Assembly (NCBI GenBank): GCA_964364175.1
Contig: CAYILR010000017.1
Location: 14,686-78,685, forward strand
DNA from: CAYILR01 sp964364175
GTDB taxonomy: Bacteria > Bdellovibrionota > UBA1018
Length of the DNA stretch: 64,000 nucleotides
Direction: 5' to 3'
Shown: piece by piece, positions 1 to 8,973 of the stretch
How positions within the stretch are numbered: position 1 is the first letter of the stretch
Layout: each line of letters begins with the position of its first letter
Position numbers and translations under genes: made by a program
The notes under the pieces: model-generated
The model's input: the letters and a program-made list of their open reading frames with translations, nothing else
The model's database searches: none
Told to the model about the DNA's origin: nothing

Positions 1-710
1 CAATTCATTTGCTCAGGAGAAACCCAAAGACCGTTCGGAGCCTGCAATTTGGCACGATCCAACCGAGCAGTGATCTGTTCAAAACTCTGCATCGCAAAAC
101 TAGGACTGAAAAAATACGCACTGAGCGATCGAGTCTCGTAAGAATCCTCGGCACCTTGACTGCCCACTAGCAAAGCATAAAATATCTCGTGAAAAATCAA
201 TCCTGCCTGGTGAACAGTGGCCAGCTTGACATACAAATTGCGGTGAATCGATACCAGCTTGAGCGTATCATCGCGAACTGCCAGCTGATAAAGCTCCAAC
301 CCCTTCACTTCTTTGATGGGGGATTTTCCGATATCAAAAATCGGGACTAAGGATGCATTCAAGGAACGCCATTGATATTTTTTGAAAGTATCAAAAAGAA
401 TTTCTGCCAGCTGAGGAATATGATCTGAGATCTCATTCAGCTTGGCAGTAACAATTCCAACCACTTCGTTCGAAACTGATAAAGGCAAGGACGCTCTTAC
501 GATTGACCTTGCATGCATTTTGTCTTCGACGCCAGGAAGATAAGTTGCAGAATCCTCAATGCCCCCTTCGACAAAATCAAAGAGGTAATAATTCTGACCC
601 TGCTTCTGAGCGTTGCCTCCGCCGCTCGTCCAACCATCCGCTAATACCAGGGTAGAACCTAAAAGCATAAGCGTCACACACCACCATCGATTTGCATTTA
701 TACAATTCAT
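1..710 (-). CDS. Exported protein of unknown function (3' end outside window)
   Basis: An open frame runs from an ATG at 710 off the left edge, so only about the first 236 residues are seen. The start is supported by a GGAG eight bases upstream. The N-terminus (MNCINANRWWCVTLMLLG, then a Leu/Val/Ala stretch) reads as a signal peptide ending near LVLA-DG. The rest is soluble and has a HQAGLIFHEIFYALL segment near residue 165 whose His-Glu pair could be part of a metal site, but no full metallopeptidase motif is visible. It diverges from the regulator gene at 850. I do not recognise the family with confidence. Confidence 0.75.
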   Translation of the reverse strand, partial: MNCINANRWWCVTLMLLGSTLVLADGWTSGGGNAQKQGQNYYLFDFVEGGIEDSATYLPGVEDKMHARSIVRASLPLSVSNEVVGIVTAKLNEISDHIPQLAEILFDTFKKYQWRSLNASLVPIFDIGKSPIKEVKGLELYQLAVRDDTLKLVSIHRNLYVKLATVHQAGLIFHEIFYALLVGSQGAEDSYETRSLSAYFFSPSFAMQSFEQITARLDRAKLQAPNGLWVSPEQMN

Positions 711-809
711 ATATTTTACTCCGTGCTTGTTTAACAAACTTGTCTCTTTCGAGCAAACTTTGTTTGTTCGCTTTCTAGCGGGACGGGCTATCAAAAGTAA
801 ATTATTTTA

Positions 810-838
810 TTAACTTATTTATAGAAATAAGTTATATT
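810..838 (+). promoter_or_regulatory. Promoter with perfect palindromic operator upstream of the TIGR02147 gene
   Basis: A perfect inverted repeat has arms TAACTTATTT (811-820) and AAATAAGTTA (825-834) around a 4-nt ATAG centre. It sits between a possible -35 TTAACT (810-815) and -10 TATATT (833-838), which are 17 nt apart, and ends 15 nt before the ATG at 850. This placement fits an autoregulatory operator. The alternative, a terminator stem, is unlikely because the stem is AT-rich and no gene ends just upstream. Confidence 0.6.
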
Positions 839-849
839 TAAAATTAACC

Positions 850-1692
850 ATGAATTGGAATGAGGTTTCCTCTTACAAACAAGCACTTAAAGACCTCCTG
901 TTGACCAAAAAAGAGCATTTTGGCGTTCAAAAATACTCTTTCCAAAAGTTGGCTGAGGCATGCCACGTGCAGAAAACCTACCTTTCCAAGGTATTGAATC
1001 ATCCCGACACTCACCTCAGCCCGGATCAACTCTACCTGGCCCTCGAGTTTCTGGACGTTCCTGCTCAGCCTGCCAAATTGATTCAGCTCTTGTACGAACT
1101 AGAAAGAACCTCCCTCGAACGACGCAAAACACAGCTACGCCTAGAAATCAAAAAAGCGCGCGCTCGGTTCAAACAAACCGACCAACATCTGGACGTAAAA
1201 AAAACTCAGCCAGGAAGCGAGTTTCTCACCCAGTACTACCTCGATCCTGACCTTCAGATTCTGCACATGCTCTTGACCCTCGATCACTTTGCAGCGGATC
1301 CCAAGCGAGCCTGCCCAGTCCTCAATATTTCGACCGAACGCCTCAACACCCTCCTGCAGCAACTCGAAAAAGCGGGCCTGATTCTTCTCTCCCATTCCAA
1401 TCAGGTCCAAGTTTTTCAGAACAAACTTCATTTGCCGGCACACTCGCCATTGATTCCTTCTTACAGGACGCTTTTGCGTCTCAAGGGCCTGGAACGCCTA
1501 AAAAATCTCTCTCGAGATGAGGGGTATAGCTTTTCCGTTCTATTTTCGTCCCCCGCCGGATCTCTCGACAAAATTCGAGAACGCTTTTTTCAGTTCGTTC
1601 AAGTGCTTGAAAAAGAATCACATTCTGAAAAAAACTCCTCTCAAAAAGAAGTACTACAGCTCCATTTCGATCTTTTTCCCTGGCACTCTTGA
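850..1692 (+). CDS. TIGR02147 family DNA-binding regulator
   Basis: This 280-residue protein has the layout of the TIGR02147 (DUF4423) family, which is abundant in Bdellovibrio and Fibrobacter: an N-terminal helix-turn-helix (about residues 25-60, with SFQKLAEACHVQKTYLSKVLN resembling a recognition region), a charged helical linker (about 90-115), a winged-helix-like middle (about 135-195) and a C-terminal helix-rich tail that ends acidic. The gene lies alone, divergent from the exported protein at 1-710, behind a perfect palindrome, so self-regulation is likely. Targets of this family are mostly unknown. The branched-chain aminotransferase follows on the same strand after about 55 nt. Confidence 0.75.
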   Translation: MNWNEVSSYKQALKDLLLTKKEHFGVQKYSFQKLAEACHVQKTYLSKVLNHPDTHLSPDQLYLALEFLDVPAQPAKLIQLLYELERTSLERRKTQLRLEIKKARARFKQTDQHLDVKKTQPGSEFLTQYYLDPDLQILHMLLTLDHFAADPKRACPVLNISTERLNTLLQQLEKAGLILLSHSNQVQVFQNKLHLPAHSPLIPSYRTLLRLKGLERLKNLSRDEGYSFSVLFSSPAGSLDKIRERFFQFVQVLEKESHSEKNSSQKEVLQLHFDLFPWHS

Positions 1693-1747
1693 ACATCCCC
1701 TCTTTCACTTTGTTTTCTTAAGAAAACAGGTGTATCGAAATTTCTGG

Positions 1748-2821
1748 ATGGGAATGCAACAACTCCGTATTGAGAAAATCGGCTCGCCTAGACCCTTGCC
1801 CGACCCCAAAAAGCTGGGCTTTGGAAAATATTTTACCGACCACATGTACCTGCTGGACTACAGCAGCAAACAGGGATGGCATTCACCTCGAATCGTGCCC
1901 TATGGCCCGATGCTTTTTGAGCCGGGGGCTTCGGTTCTGCACTATGGCCAGGCGATGTTCGAAGGTCTGAAGGCCTATCACGGACGCAATGGTAAAATCC
2001 GGATGTTCCGTCCGAATATGAACTTGAATCGCATCGCAGCCGGGGCGGAGCGGATTTGCCTCCCGAAAATCCCGGTCGATCTGGTTTCCGAGGGGTTGAA
2101 AGAACTGATTCGCTTGGACGAACGCTGGATTCCCAACGAACCGGGCGCTTCACTCTATATTCGTCCCACTCTCATCGGAACCGAGTCCTTCCTTGGCGTT
2201 AGGCCTGCTGACGAAGCTCTCTTCTTCATTATTTTGTCACCCGTCGGGGCGTACTATGCCGAAGGGCTCGACCCCGTCCGGATTTGGGTAGAGACCGACA
2301 CGATCCGAGCGGCTACCGGTGGTCTGGGCGGAATCAAAGCGGGTGCGAACTACGCTTCGAGCCTGCTAGCGGCCAAAAAAGCTAAGGAAAAGGGTTATGC
2401 GCAAGTTCTGTGGCTCGATGCCGTAGAACACCGGTGGATCGAGGAAGTCGGCACGATGAACGTCTTCTTCAAAATCGGCGATACCGTGATCACCCCCCCT
2501 CTGGGTGGGACGATTTTGAACGGAGTCACTCGCGACAGCATCATTCACATCCTCAAAGATTGGAAAGTCCCGCTCCAAGAACGGCCGATTTCTTTGGATG
2601 AGATCCGAGAAGCCCATAAAAAAGGCACCCTCTTGGAGGCCTTTGGGACCGGAACTGCGGCCGTGATTTCTCCGATTGGGGAATTCGGGCTGGCCGGAGG
2701 AGAAACCCTCAAACTCGAAAACGCCCGACAGAGCCCGCTGGGGCACAAATTATATGATGAGCTGACAGCCATACAATATGGTGATAAAGAAGCTCCAAAA
2801 GGTTGGATCGTCACACTATGA
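1748..2821 (+). CDS. ilvE: Branched-chain amino acid aminotransferase
   Basis: A fold-type IV PLP aminotransferase that exchanges the amino group between Leu/Ile/Val and 2-oxoglutarate. The open frame extends upstream to 1517 but would overlap the previous gene, so the ATG at 1748 is chosen; it gives 357 residues, the usual length for the long (eukaryote-like) BCAT branch. Visible signatures are GQAMFEGLKAY, the PLP-lysine region GIKAGANYASSL (Lys about 197) and EEVGTMNVFF, typical of this branch. The stop overlaps the secG start (ATGA), so the two are translationally coupled. A second ATG two codons later (1754) is an alternative start. Confidence 0.93.
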   Translation: MGMQQLRIEKIGSPRPLPDPKKLGFGKYFTDHMYLLDYSSKQGWHSPRIVPYGPMLFEPGASVLHYGQAMFEGLKAYHGRNGKIRMFRPNMNLNRIAAGAERICLPKIPVDLVSEGLKELIRLDERWIPNEPGASLYIRPTLIGTESFLGVRPADEALFFIILSPVGAYYAEGLDPVRIWVETDTIRAATGGLGGIKAGANYASSLLAAKKAKEKGYAQVLWLDAVEHRWIEEVGTMNVFFKIGDTVITPPLGGTILNGVTRDSIIHILKDWKVPLQERPISLDEIREAHKKGTLLEAFGTGTAAVISPIGEFGLAGGETLKLENARQSPLGHKLYDELTAIQYGDKEAPKGWIVTL

Positions 2822-3141
2822 GTACTTTGATTACCGTTATTCACGTCACGACATGCGCGTTTTTGATTTTGGTGGTTTTGCTTCAATCCGGGAAGGGCGC
2901 AGAAATCAGCGCTTCTCTCAGCGGATCCAGCCAAACCGTTTTTGGTAGCGCGGGCGGGTCGAACTTTTTCACTAAGCTGACTACTGTGTTGGCGATCATC
3001 TTCATGCTGACCTCGGTTACGCTCACCATCATGTCATCGCAAAACCAGAAGAGTGTTTTTGAAAATGCTCCAGCGAGCGCACCAGTTGCTCCCGTAACGA
3101 CGCCCGCAAATACAGTACCGGCTCCTGCAGCATCTCACTAA
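2818..3141 (+). CDS. secG: Preprotein translocase subunit SecG
   Basis: A 107-residue inner-membrane protein, the auxiliary subunit of the SecYEG channel. It has the family's two-helix layout: an N-terminal membrane helix (LITVIHVTTCAFLILVVLLQ), the SecG signature loop (QSGKGAEISASLSGSSQTVFG) and a second helix (LTTVLAIIFMLTSVTLTIM), followed by an Ala/Pro-rich tail. The ATG at 2818 overlaps the ilvE stop by four bases and fits the family start better than a longer frame beginning at 2803. Confidence 0.93.
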   Translation: MSTLITVIHVTTCAFLILVVLLQSGKGAEISASLSGSSQTVFGSAGGSNFFTKLTTVLAIIFMLTSVTLTIMSSQNQKSVFENAPASAPVAPVTTPANTVPAPAASH

Positions 3142-3174
3142 ATTACTGCTGAGAAATTAGATGGTTCTAGAAAA

Positions 3175-3741
3175 ATGACAAAAATTCTAATTGGACTGGC
3201 AATCATACTTTTTCTGCTTACGAGTTACTACATATACCTCGGTGGTTTTGCATTGGTGAAGGTGGAAAAACAGATCAAGGGACCTTATTATTTAGTTTAC
3301 CAGGAAATGAAAGGCCCCTATCGAAATTCGGGAAAAGTGTTCGAAGCTGTGAAATCCCTGCTGTCTGAAAAAAAAATCACACCGCGCGCATGGGCAGGGC
3401 TGTACTTTGATCCCCCCGCTCATGTGGAAGAGTCCAAGCTCAGAACTCATGCAGGCGCACTGCTGGAGGAAAAGCAGCTTCCGGAAGTACAGGATCTAAT
3501 CTCTTCTGGAAAACTGAAGCTTCGAACGATTCGCTCCAGGGAATATGCGGTTTCTGAGTTTCCTTTCAAGAACCAGCTTTCCATCTTGATTGCACTTTTC
3601 CGAGTGTACCCCAAGCTGAATGAATACGGGCTTCAATACAGTTTTCCTCCGTTTGTTTATAAAGAGGAAAATTTTGAGAACGAATACATCATGGAAATTT
3701 ACTACCCGGACCACGTCGAATATCTGATGACCACTCCCTAA
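3175..3741 (+). CDS. Membrane-anchored GyrI-like (TEX264-like) protein
   Basis: A 188-residue protein with an N-terminal membrane helix (residues 4-24, ILIGLAIILFLLTSYYIYLG), then a domain resembling the GyrI/SOUL-type effector-binding fold: KQIKGPYYLVYQEMKGPY, a middle WAGLYFDPP, and a C-terminal YIMEIYYPDH. Animal TEX264, an ER-phagy receptor, has the same order (one N-terminal helix plus a GyrI-like domain), and bacterial relatives exist. The role in bacteria is unknown to me; small-molecule binding is plausible from the fold. It follows secG by 33 nt and may be in the same transcript. Confidence 0.6.
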   Translation: MTKILIGLAIILFLLTSYYIYLGGFALVKVEKQIKGPYYLVYQEMKGPYRNSGKVFEAVKSLLSEKKITPRAWAGLYFDPPAHVEESKLRTHAGALLEEKQLPEVQDLISSGKLKLRTIRSREYAVSEFPFKNQLSILIALFRVYPKLNEYGLQYSFPPFVYKEENFENEYIMEIYYPDHVEYLMTTP

Positions 3742-3805
3742 AATCCACGAGGGAAGTATTCCCCAAAACGGAACGCTCTCCACCATTCATTGAAAACAGA
3801 CTGAT

Positions 3806-6271
3806 TTAGTGTTTCACAGCGCGTGTCGGCTTGTCTGCTTTTGCGACCTCGACTGCTTTCACCGCAGCCAGATCGATTTCAGCTTTATCCTTTTTCTTCA
3901 GGAAGGAATCCGGATCCGCTAAATCGAGCGCTCGGCGCAAGACTTCGTCGGCATATTCGACCGGAACGATTTCCATTCCCTCGAGAATTTCTTTGGGGAT
4001 CTTTTTCAGATCCGGGAGATTTTCTTTTGGGATCAGAACGGTCTTGATGTTGCCAATTTTTGCGGCCAGGAGTTTTTCCTTCAATCCGCCGATCGGGAGA
4101 ACTCGTCCACGCAGAGTGATTTCGCCAGTCATGGCGACGTCGCGCTTCACGGGGATTTTGGCCAGCGCACTGGTAATCGCAGTCGCCATGGTGATCCCGG
4201 CTGAGGGGCCGTCCTTCGGCACGGCGCCTTCTGGCACGTGCAGATGGATGTCGACGTTCTGGTAGAAGTCCTTCTCGAGCCCAATCAGCTCCGCTTTCGA
4301 ACGAACATAGCTGAACGCGGTCGCAGCAGACTCCTGCATGACGTCCCCGAGCTTGCCGGTGATTTTCACATTGCCTTTGCCGGGCAGAACGCTGACTTCG
4401 ATTTGTAGCAAGTCCCCACCAGATTCGGTGTACGCAAGCCCATTGGTCAGACCAATCTCGTTGCGCTCCTCGGCCTTGCTGCTGGAGTACTTGGCTGGGC
4501 CGAGCATTTCTTCGAGATCCGCTGCGACGACCTTGATGACTTTCGAAGCAGTTGCCTTGGTGGCTTTGGCTCGGCGCTCGACGATTTTCTTGGCCACTTT
4601 CCTGCAAACAGTAGCCACGGTTCGCTCGAGACTTCGAACGCCTGCTTCGCGTGTATAATTCCGAATCAAGGAATGGAGCGCCTCATCGTCGATCTCCATA
4701 TCGCCGGGTTTGAGCCCGTTGGCTTCCATCTGCTTGGTGAGCAGATATTTTTTGGCGATGTTAAATTTTTCAACTTCTGTGTAACCAGAGATGTTGATGA
4801 CTTCCATCCGATCCAAAAGAGGTTTTGGAATCTGGTGAATGTAGTTCGCAGTCAAAACGAACATTACTTTCGAAAGGTCGTAATCGACTTCTAAGTAATG
4901 ATCTCCGAAGGTGGAGTTCTGCTCGGGGTCCAAGACTTCGAGCAATGCCGAAGAAGGATCACCGCGAAAATCGGTGCTCATTTTATCCACTTCGTCGAGC
5001 AAGAAGACTGGGTTCGATGAACCTGCTTTTTTGAGCGACTGAATCAGCTTGCCGGGCATCGCGCCGACGTAAGTACGACGGTGTCCACGAATCTCAGCTT
5101 CGTCACGCACTCCACCGAGTGAACAACGCACGAACTTTTTGTTGAGTGCACGCGCGATGGACTTGGCGAGAGAAGTTTTTCCGACTCCGGGAGGGCCCGA
5201 GAAACAGAGAATCTGTCCTTTGGTGTTGTCGGTGAGGCAACGCACGGCCAGGTATTCCAAAATACGCTCTTTGACGTCCTCAAGACCGTAGTGATCTTCG
5301 TCCAAAACTTTCTGCGCATCCGCAATATCGTTCTTGTCCTGGGTGTGCTCACCCCAAGGCATGCTGACCAACCAGTCGATGTAGTTGCGCACCACAGTGG
5401 CTTCGGCCGACATGGGCGACATCATTTTCAGCTTCTTCAACTCTTTGGTGGCTTTTTCACGAGCTTCTTTGCTCATGGCCTTGGCGCGGATTTGTTTCTC
5501 GAGGGTTTGGATCTCAGCTTTGAATTCGTCTTTCTCGCCGAGCTCCTTCTGAATCGCCTGCATTTGCTCGTTGAGGTAGTATTCCTTCTGCGAACGCTCC
5601 ATTTGTTTTTTCACACGAGAACGGATGCGGCGCTCGACTTGGAGAATCTCGATCTCCCCTTGCATCAAGTGCAGGAGCTTCTCGAGGCGTTTTGCGGTTT
5701 TTTCAATTTCCAATAATTCTTGTTTATCTTCGAGTTTGAGATTCAGGTGAGCGACGACCAAGTCCACGATTCGGGAAGGCTCGTCGATCGAGTTCACACT
5801 CATCAGCATTTCTGGAGGAATGCGCTTGTTGAGCTTCACATAGTTTTCGAAAGTACTCTTCAGCGATCGCACCATGGCTTCGAGCTCAACAGCATCGTTG
5901 CCAGTCACGTGGTCGACAATCTCTTCGACCTCGGCCTCGATCATCCGATCGGTTTCGATGTAGGACACGATTTTTGCCCGGCGCTTGCCTTCAATCAAAA
6001 CTTTGACGGTATTGTCGGGCAGACGGAGGATTTGCAGAATGGAGCCCAGAGTCCCCACGGTGAAGATATCTTCTTTGCCAGGACTGACGGTGGTGGCCGA
6101 CTTCTGAGCCACCAGGAAGAGCTCCTGCTTGTTATTCACGCATTCTTCAAGTGCGTTGATGGATTTTTCCCGCCCCACAAACAAAGGCACCACCATGTGC
6201 GGGAAAATAATGACATCCCTCAATGGAAGCAGCGGAACCTGGATTTTTGTGGTTTTTTTCGGTGCGCTCAT
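3806..6271 (-). CDS. lon: ATP-dependent Lon protease
   Basis: An 821-residue LonA protease that degrades misfolded and regulatory proteins in the cytoplasm. The order is standard: N-terminal substrate domain (VPLLPLRDVIIFPHMVVPL, about 12-205), coiled coil, AAA+ module with Walker A GPPGVGKT (359-366) and Walker B VFLLDEVDK, then the protease domain with Ser in KDGPSAGI (about 685) and Lys in GLKEKLLAA (about 728). It is slightly longer than E. coli Lon because of a Lys/Ala-rich tail. It converges with the TEX264-like gene and stands alone, with about 140 nt of upstream DNA in which I saw no clear heat-shock promoter. Confidence 0.97.
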   Translation of the reverse strand: MSAPKKTTKIQVPLLPLRDVIIFPHMVVPLFVGREKSINALEECVNNKQELFLVAQKSATTVSPGKEDIFTVGTLGSILQILRLPDNTVKVLIEGKRRAKIVSYIETDRMIEAEVEEIVDHVTGNDAVELEAMVRSLKSTFENYVKLNKRIPPEMLMSVNSIDEPSRIVDLVVAHLNLKLEDKQELLEIEKTAKRLEKLLHLMQGEIEILQVERRIRSRVKKQMERSQKEYYLNEQMQAIQKELGEKDEFKAEIQTLEKQIRAKAMSKEAREKATKELKKLKMMSPMSAEATVVRNYIDWLVSMPWGEHTQDKNDIADAQKVLDEDHYGLEDVKERILEYLAVRCLTDNTKGQILCFSGPPGVGKTSLAKSIARALNKKFVRCSLGGVRDEAEIRGHRRTYVGAMPGKLIQSLKKAGSSNPVFLLDEVDKMSTDFRGDPSSALLEVLDPEQNSTFGDHYLEVDYDLSKVMFVLTANYIHQIPKPLLDRMEVINISGYTEVEKFNIAKKYLLTKQMEANGLKPGDMEIDDEALHSLIRNYTREAGVRSLERTVATVCRKVAKKIVERRAKATKATASKVIKVVAADLEEMLGPAKYSSSKAEERNEIGLTNGLAYTESGGDLLQIEVSVLPGKGNVKITGKLGDVMQESAATAFSYVRSKAELIGLEKDFYQNVDIHLHVPEGAVPKDGPSAGITMATAITSALAKIPVKRDVAMTGEITLRGRVLPIGGLKEKLLAAKIGNIKTVLIPKENLPDLKKIPKEILEGMEIVPVEYADEVLRRALDLADPDSFLKKKDKAEIDLAAVKAVEVAKADKPTRAVKH

Positions 6272-6410
6272 TCTGCTTGTTCTGACAGTGCGGAAGCCCT
6301 GCCAATCTCCCTAAGTACAGTACAGCACAGGCTTTTGGGGAGCGCAATTGGAGCAGAAATGGATTTAACAGGAAATCTAATTATTTCATGAAGTTAGATT
6401 TTAAAAAAAA

Positions 6411-7397
6411 TTAATTAGCCGGTTTTGAGTCGGCTGGATTCCGGGGATTTTCTGCCGATTGATCGTGCTTGATATTTTTTGAATTCCCTTGGTTCACGCG
6501 GGCGTCGCTGGATTCGATGGGAGGCGGAGGCAAGAGTGTGATGTCTGCTCCTCGTTCTGCGCTCATTGCTCTGACAATTGCTTTGGCGTGAATGGGAGGA
6601 ATATCAACAACATTGTGATTTTTCATGATGTTGTCTTCGAAATAGGGTTTCCACGTGGGGACTTTCTTATTGCAGTTCCCTCCCCGAAAAAGTCCAGCGA
6701 CTCGACCAGAAAATACCTTGCGAAGCCCTGTAACAGGAGAACTCCCTAATTCTGACCCTGTCGTGATGAGCGTAGATAGCAGAATATCCCCATACCAAGG
6801 AATCTGCCCACCATGAATCGAACGAGCCTCAGCATCCGACGCATAAGACAGACGGGGCTCAAAGCTCACGGAATTAGGCGCTGGATGTCCATTTTCTTTA
6901 CAATAAGTATTCGCTTCAGACTCCGTGTACTCATACTCGTCAGCTAAACCATAAGTATGCAATAATTCGTGAAGCAAAGTGGGCACGGAATATCCAGCCC
7001 CTGCAATTGCAAGAGGACCGTTTGCTGCTCCTGTTCCTCCCGCTCCTCCCACTGCAGAACTGGTAGTCACGAGCACTCGGTGAGGACCAACAGAGGCTGC
7101 CTCTTGAAAAATATAGGAAGCATCACAACTGATAAGGCGATCTATGCCCAAATAATTACCTTTGCAGTTCATCTTCTTTGGGTTGGCTTCTTTAATTTCA
7201 AAAACGACTTGGTTTCCCATTTGGCTGAATGGATAGGTGCTTTTGATTAAAGCAACAGCGGCCTCAGCACGTGGAATAGACTCATGATCGGAGATGATTA
7301 CGAATTTGTATGGATCAACAGGATCGGCTTGAGCAAAAAATGGGGCAACTGCTACAAGGACAAAACTTCCCATTGCAATGAGCTGTCGGATTTTCAT
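6411..7397 (-). CDS. Secreted zinc metallopeptidase (HExxHxxGxxDE type)
   Basis: A 328-residue exported protein with signal peptide MKIRQLIAMGSFVLVAVAPFFAQA. The zinc site HELLHTYGLADEYEY (His143, Glu144, His147, Asp153-Glu154) matches the HExxHxxGxxDE pattern of M64 IgA-peptidase-like and related enzymes. Several cysteines suggest disulphides in the periplasm or outside. The C-terminus is charged and disordered. The ATG at 7397 overlaps the previous stop (ATGA), so it is the last gene of the secreted cassette starting near 13100. The substrate is unknown; a role in maturing the long repeat protein is only an inference. Confidence 0.72.
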   Translation of the reverse strand: MKIRQLIAMGSFVLVAVAPFFAQADPVDPYKFVIISDHESIPRAEAAVALIKSTYPFSQMGNQVVFEIKEANPKKMNCKGNYLGIDRLISCDASYIFQEAASVGPHRVLVTTSSAVGGAGGTGAANGPLAIAGAGYSVPTLLHELLHTYGLADEYEYTESEANTYCKENGHPAPNSVSFEPRLSYASDAEARSIHGGQIPWYGDILLSTLITTGSELGSSPVTGLRKVFSGRVAGLFRGGNCNKKVPTWKPYFEDNIMKNHNVVDIPPIHAKAIVRAMSAERGADITLLPPPPIESSDARVNQGNSKNIKHDQSAENPRNPADSKPAN

Positions 7398-7807
7398 AAA
7401 TCACCCTGGGCGATCAGTGCATGGCCCGACAAATTAGAAAAAACAACCGTCACGTTTTTTGAGCGGGTCAACTCTTCTGGAACATGCGTCACCACGACAG
7501 ATTCCACTGCTTTGACTTTGCCGCCGGAAAGTTCTTTTTGATTGTTGATCACATCAAAGTATTGAGTCGTGCTGATCGATATTTTCCGTTTGAAGACGGT
7601 CTTGCCACCTTTCTGAATTTCGATCAGCGCATTTTCTTGACCGGATTCTGGGAATTTACAAATTTCTTCGGCGTGGTCTACTTTGGAAATTCTCTGCACG
7701 GTTTTTTTCTGGATGTTCAGCATCCAGGTGTGACGGATGTATTTTTCGCAGGCTTGTGCGGATGAGATTTGAAACCCAATCAGGGAAATAAAAAAAATTC
7801 GAATCAT
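7394..7807 (-). CDS. Small exported protein of unknown function
   Basis: A 137-residue protein starting at the ATG at 7807, which overlaps the upstream stop (ATGA) and has GGAG upstream; a longer frame from 7822 is less likely. The N-terminus MIRIFFISLIGFQISSAQA is a signal peptide. The mature part is short and beta-rich, with two cysteines near its start (ACEKY and EEICKF) and no recognisable motif. It is translationally coupled to a papain-like peptidase before it and a zinc peptidase after it, so an inhibitor, chaperone or adaptor role is conceivable but unproven. Confidence 0.65.
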   Translation of the reverse strand: MIRIFFISLIGFQISSAQACEKYIRHTWMLNIQKKTVQRISKVDHAEEICKFPESGQENALIEIQKGGKTVFKRKISISTTQYFDVINNQKELSGGKVKAVESVVVTHVPEELTRSKNVTVVFSNLSGHALIAQGDL

Positions 7808-8973
7808 TCTTTCACGCTCCATCGACTAACTTCCATAGCAAAGTCAATAACGGCTCTATCACTAGTACGTCCGTCAATACTCACCCATCCCTGAAATCTG
7901 GCAGCATCTTCACCCCATGAATTTCTTAGCAGCAATTGACATCCAGAACCCTCATGCCATCGGATTCCAGCAACTACAATCGAATGGGCACCAAAACAGG
8001 CCTTGTTTTTAAATCCCACACAAAATGTGAGAATAGAACTTTCATTTTTCTTTAAGCCAGTTTTAATTTGCGACAACGTCTGTATTCGAATTTCCTTCGA
8101 GTGAGGAAGATCTGACGAGTTGGGAGATAATCCGAGAAATCTCTCGACCAAGGGAGGTTGATAGGTCTCAATCTGAATATCATGATTCAAGAAAATTTTA
8201 ATACGCTGTTTCTCGCAAGCTTCAGGAAGCAGTATTTTTTTTAGAAACACATTCCTATTTTGTTCCGTATTTGAGCCACTATTGGAGTCAAAACTACAGC
8301 TCTCTTCAAAAGATCGCCGCATTTGAGATAAACTGAGTCCTGATGCTTGGTCAAAATTTTTAGCCAAATACTCTTGCAAATCCACTAAATCCCTAAGCAA
8401 CTGAGACTCTTGTTCATCTGATAAATTACTATTTTGCATGCAACTGGCACACCTCCTACTCCGAAATGTTCTACAAGCACTCTCGAATTGATTAAACACC
8501 TCACGATATGAATTGTTTGGGTCAGGCCTGAACAATAAATTCATCCAACTAGCGCCTCTCGACGAGCGATATGGCGCAATACTTTCCTCACAAATCCCAG
8601 ATTGATTTGATACGCAACTCATTAGCGCTGCAGGGTTGGATGATCTACCTAAAATTCGACCGTCAGAAGAAGAAAGACCTAAGCCGATTTCTGGCCACAA
8701 ACAACCAGCAACATCCAATGTTGAGAGTGATTTTCCGCAAAAACTGAGTTTATTATTGCACGCTAACTCCTCCGCAAGGGCAGTCACTGCAAAAGGGGAG
8801 CAGTAAACTGAGTTTGGCCCTTGATCTTTGATTGGGGAAAAATGAGATGTTAAATCAATCTCCTTGTTCGAAAGTCCGTTTACACATTCTTGTTCACTGA
8901 TAGGTTCAACGCTATAAACAACGTTTGGAAAAATTATCGCGATACACAACGATACAAAATACCTCCTATTCAT
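7804..8973 (-). CDS. Secreted papain-like (C1-type) cysteine peptidase
   Basis: From the ATG at 8973 the protein has 389 residues; a GTG at 9003 gives a longer frame but spoils the signal peptide MNRRYFVSLCIAIIFPNVVYS, and AGGA lies upstream of 8973. The papain catalytic set is present in order: oxyanion Gln51 and Cys58 in KDQGPNSVYCSPFAV, His in FGAHSIVVAGI and Asn in LLRNSWGE. A long Cys- and Ser-rich insertion separates Cys from His. The start lies 8 nt inside the end of the giant upstream gene, so translation is coupled. A second papain-like gene lies at 25456. Confidence 0.75.
   Translation of the reverse strand: MNRRYFVSLCIAIIFPNVVYSVEPISEQECVNGLSNKEIDLTSHFSPIKDQGPNSVYCSPFAVTALAEELACNNKLSFCGKSLSTLDVAGCLWPEIGLGLSSSDGRILGRSSNPAALMSCVSNQSGICEESIAPYRSSRGASWMNLLFRPDPNNSYREVFNQFESACRTFRSRRCASCMQNSNLSDEQESQLLRDLVDLQEYLAKNFDQASGLSLSQMRRSFEESCSFDSNSGSNTEQNRNVFLKKILLPEACEKQRIKIFLNHDIQIETYQPPLVERFLGLSPNSSDLPHSKEIRIQTLSQIKTGLKKNESSILTFCVGFKNKACFGAHSIVVAGIRWHEGSGCQLLLRNSWGEDAARFQGWVSIDGRTSDRAVIDFAMEVSRWSVKE

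Noticed and set aside
1517..1747. N-terminal extension of ilvE
   Set aside because: It overlaps the TIGR02147 gene and does not match the BCAT family; the protein starts near 1748.
5720..6391. 223-residue plus-strand frame over the lon 5' end
   Set aside because: Mirror of the Lon N-terminal domain; no ribosome site or recognisable protein.
6272..6410. Possible heat-shock promoter of lon
   Set aside because: No convincing sigma-32-type or sigma-70 boxes with correct spacing were found.
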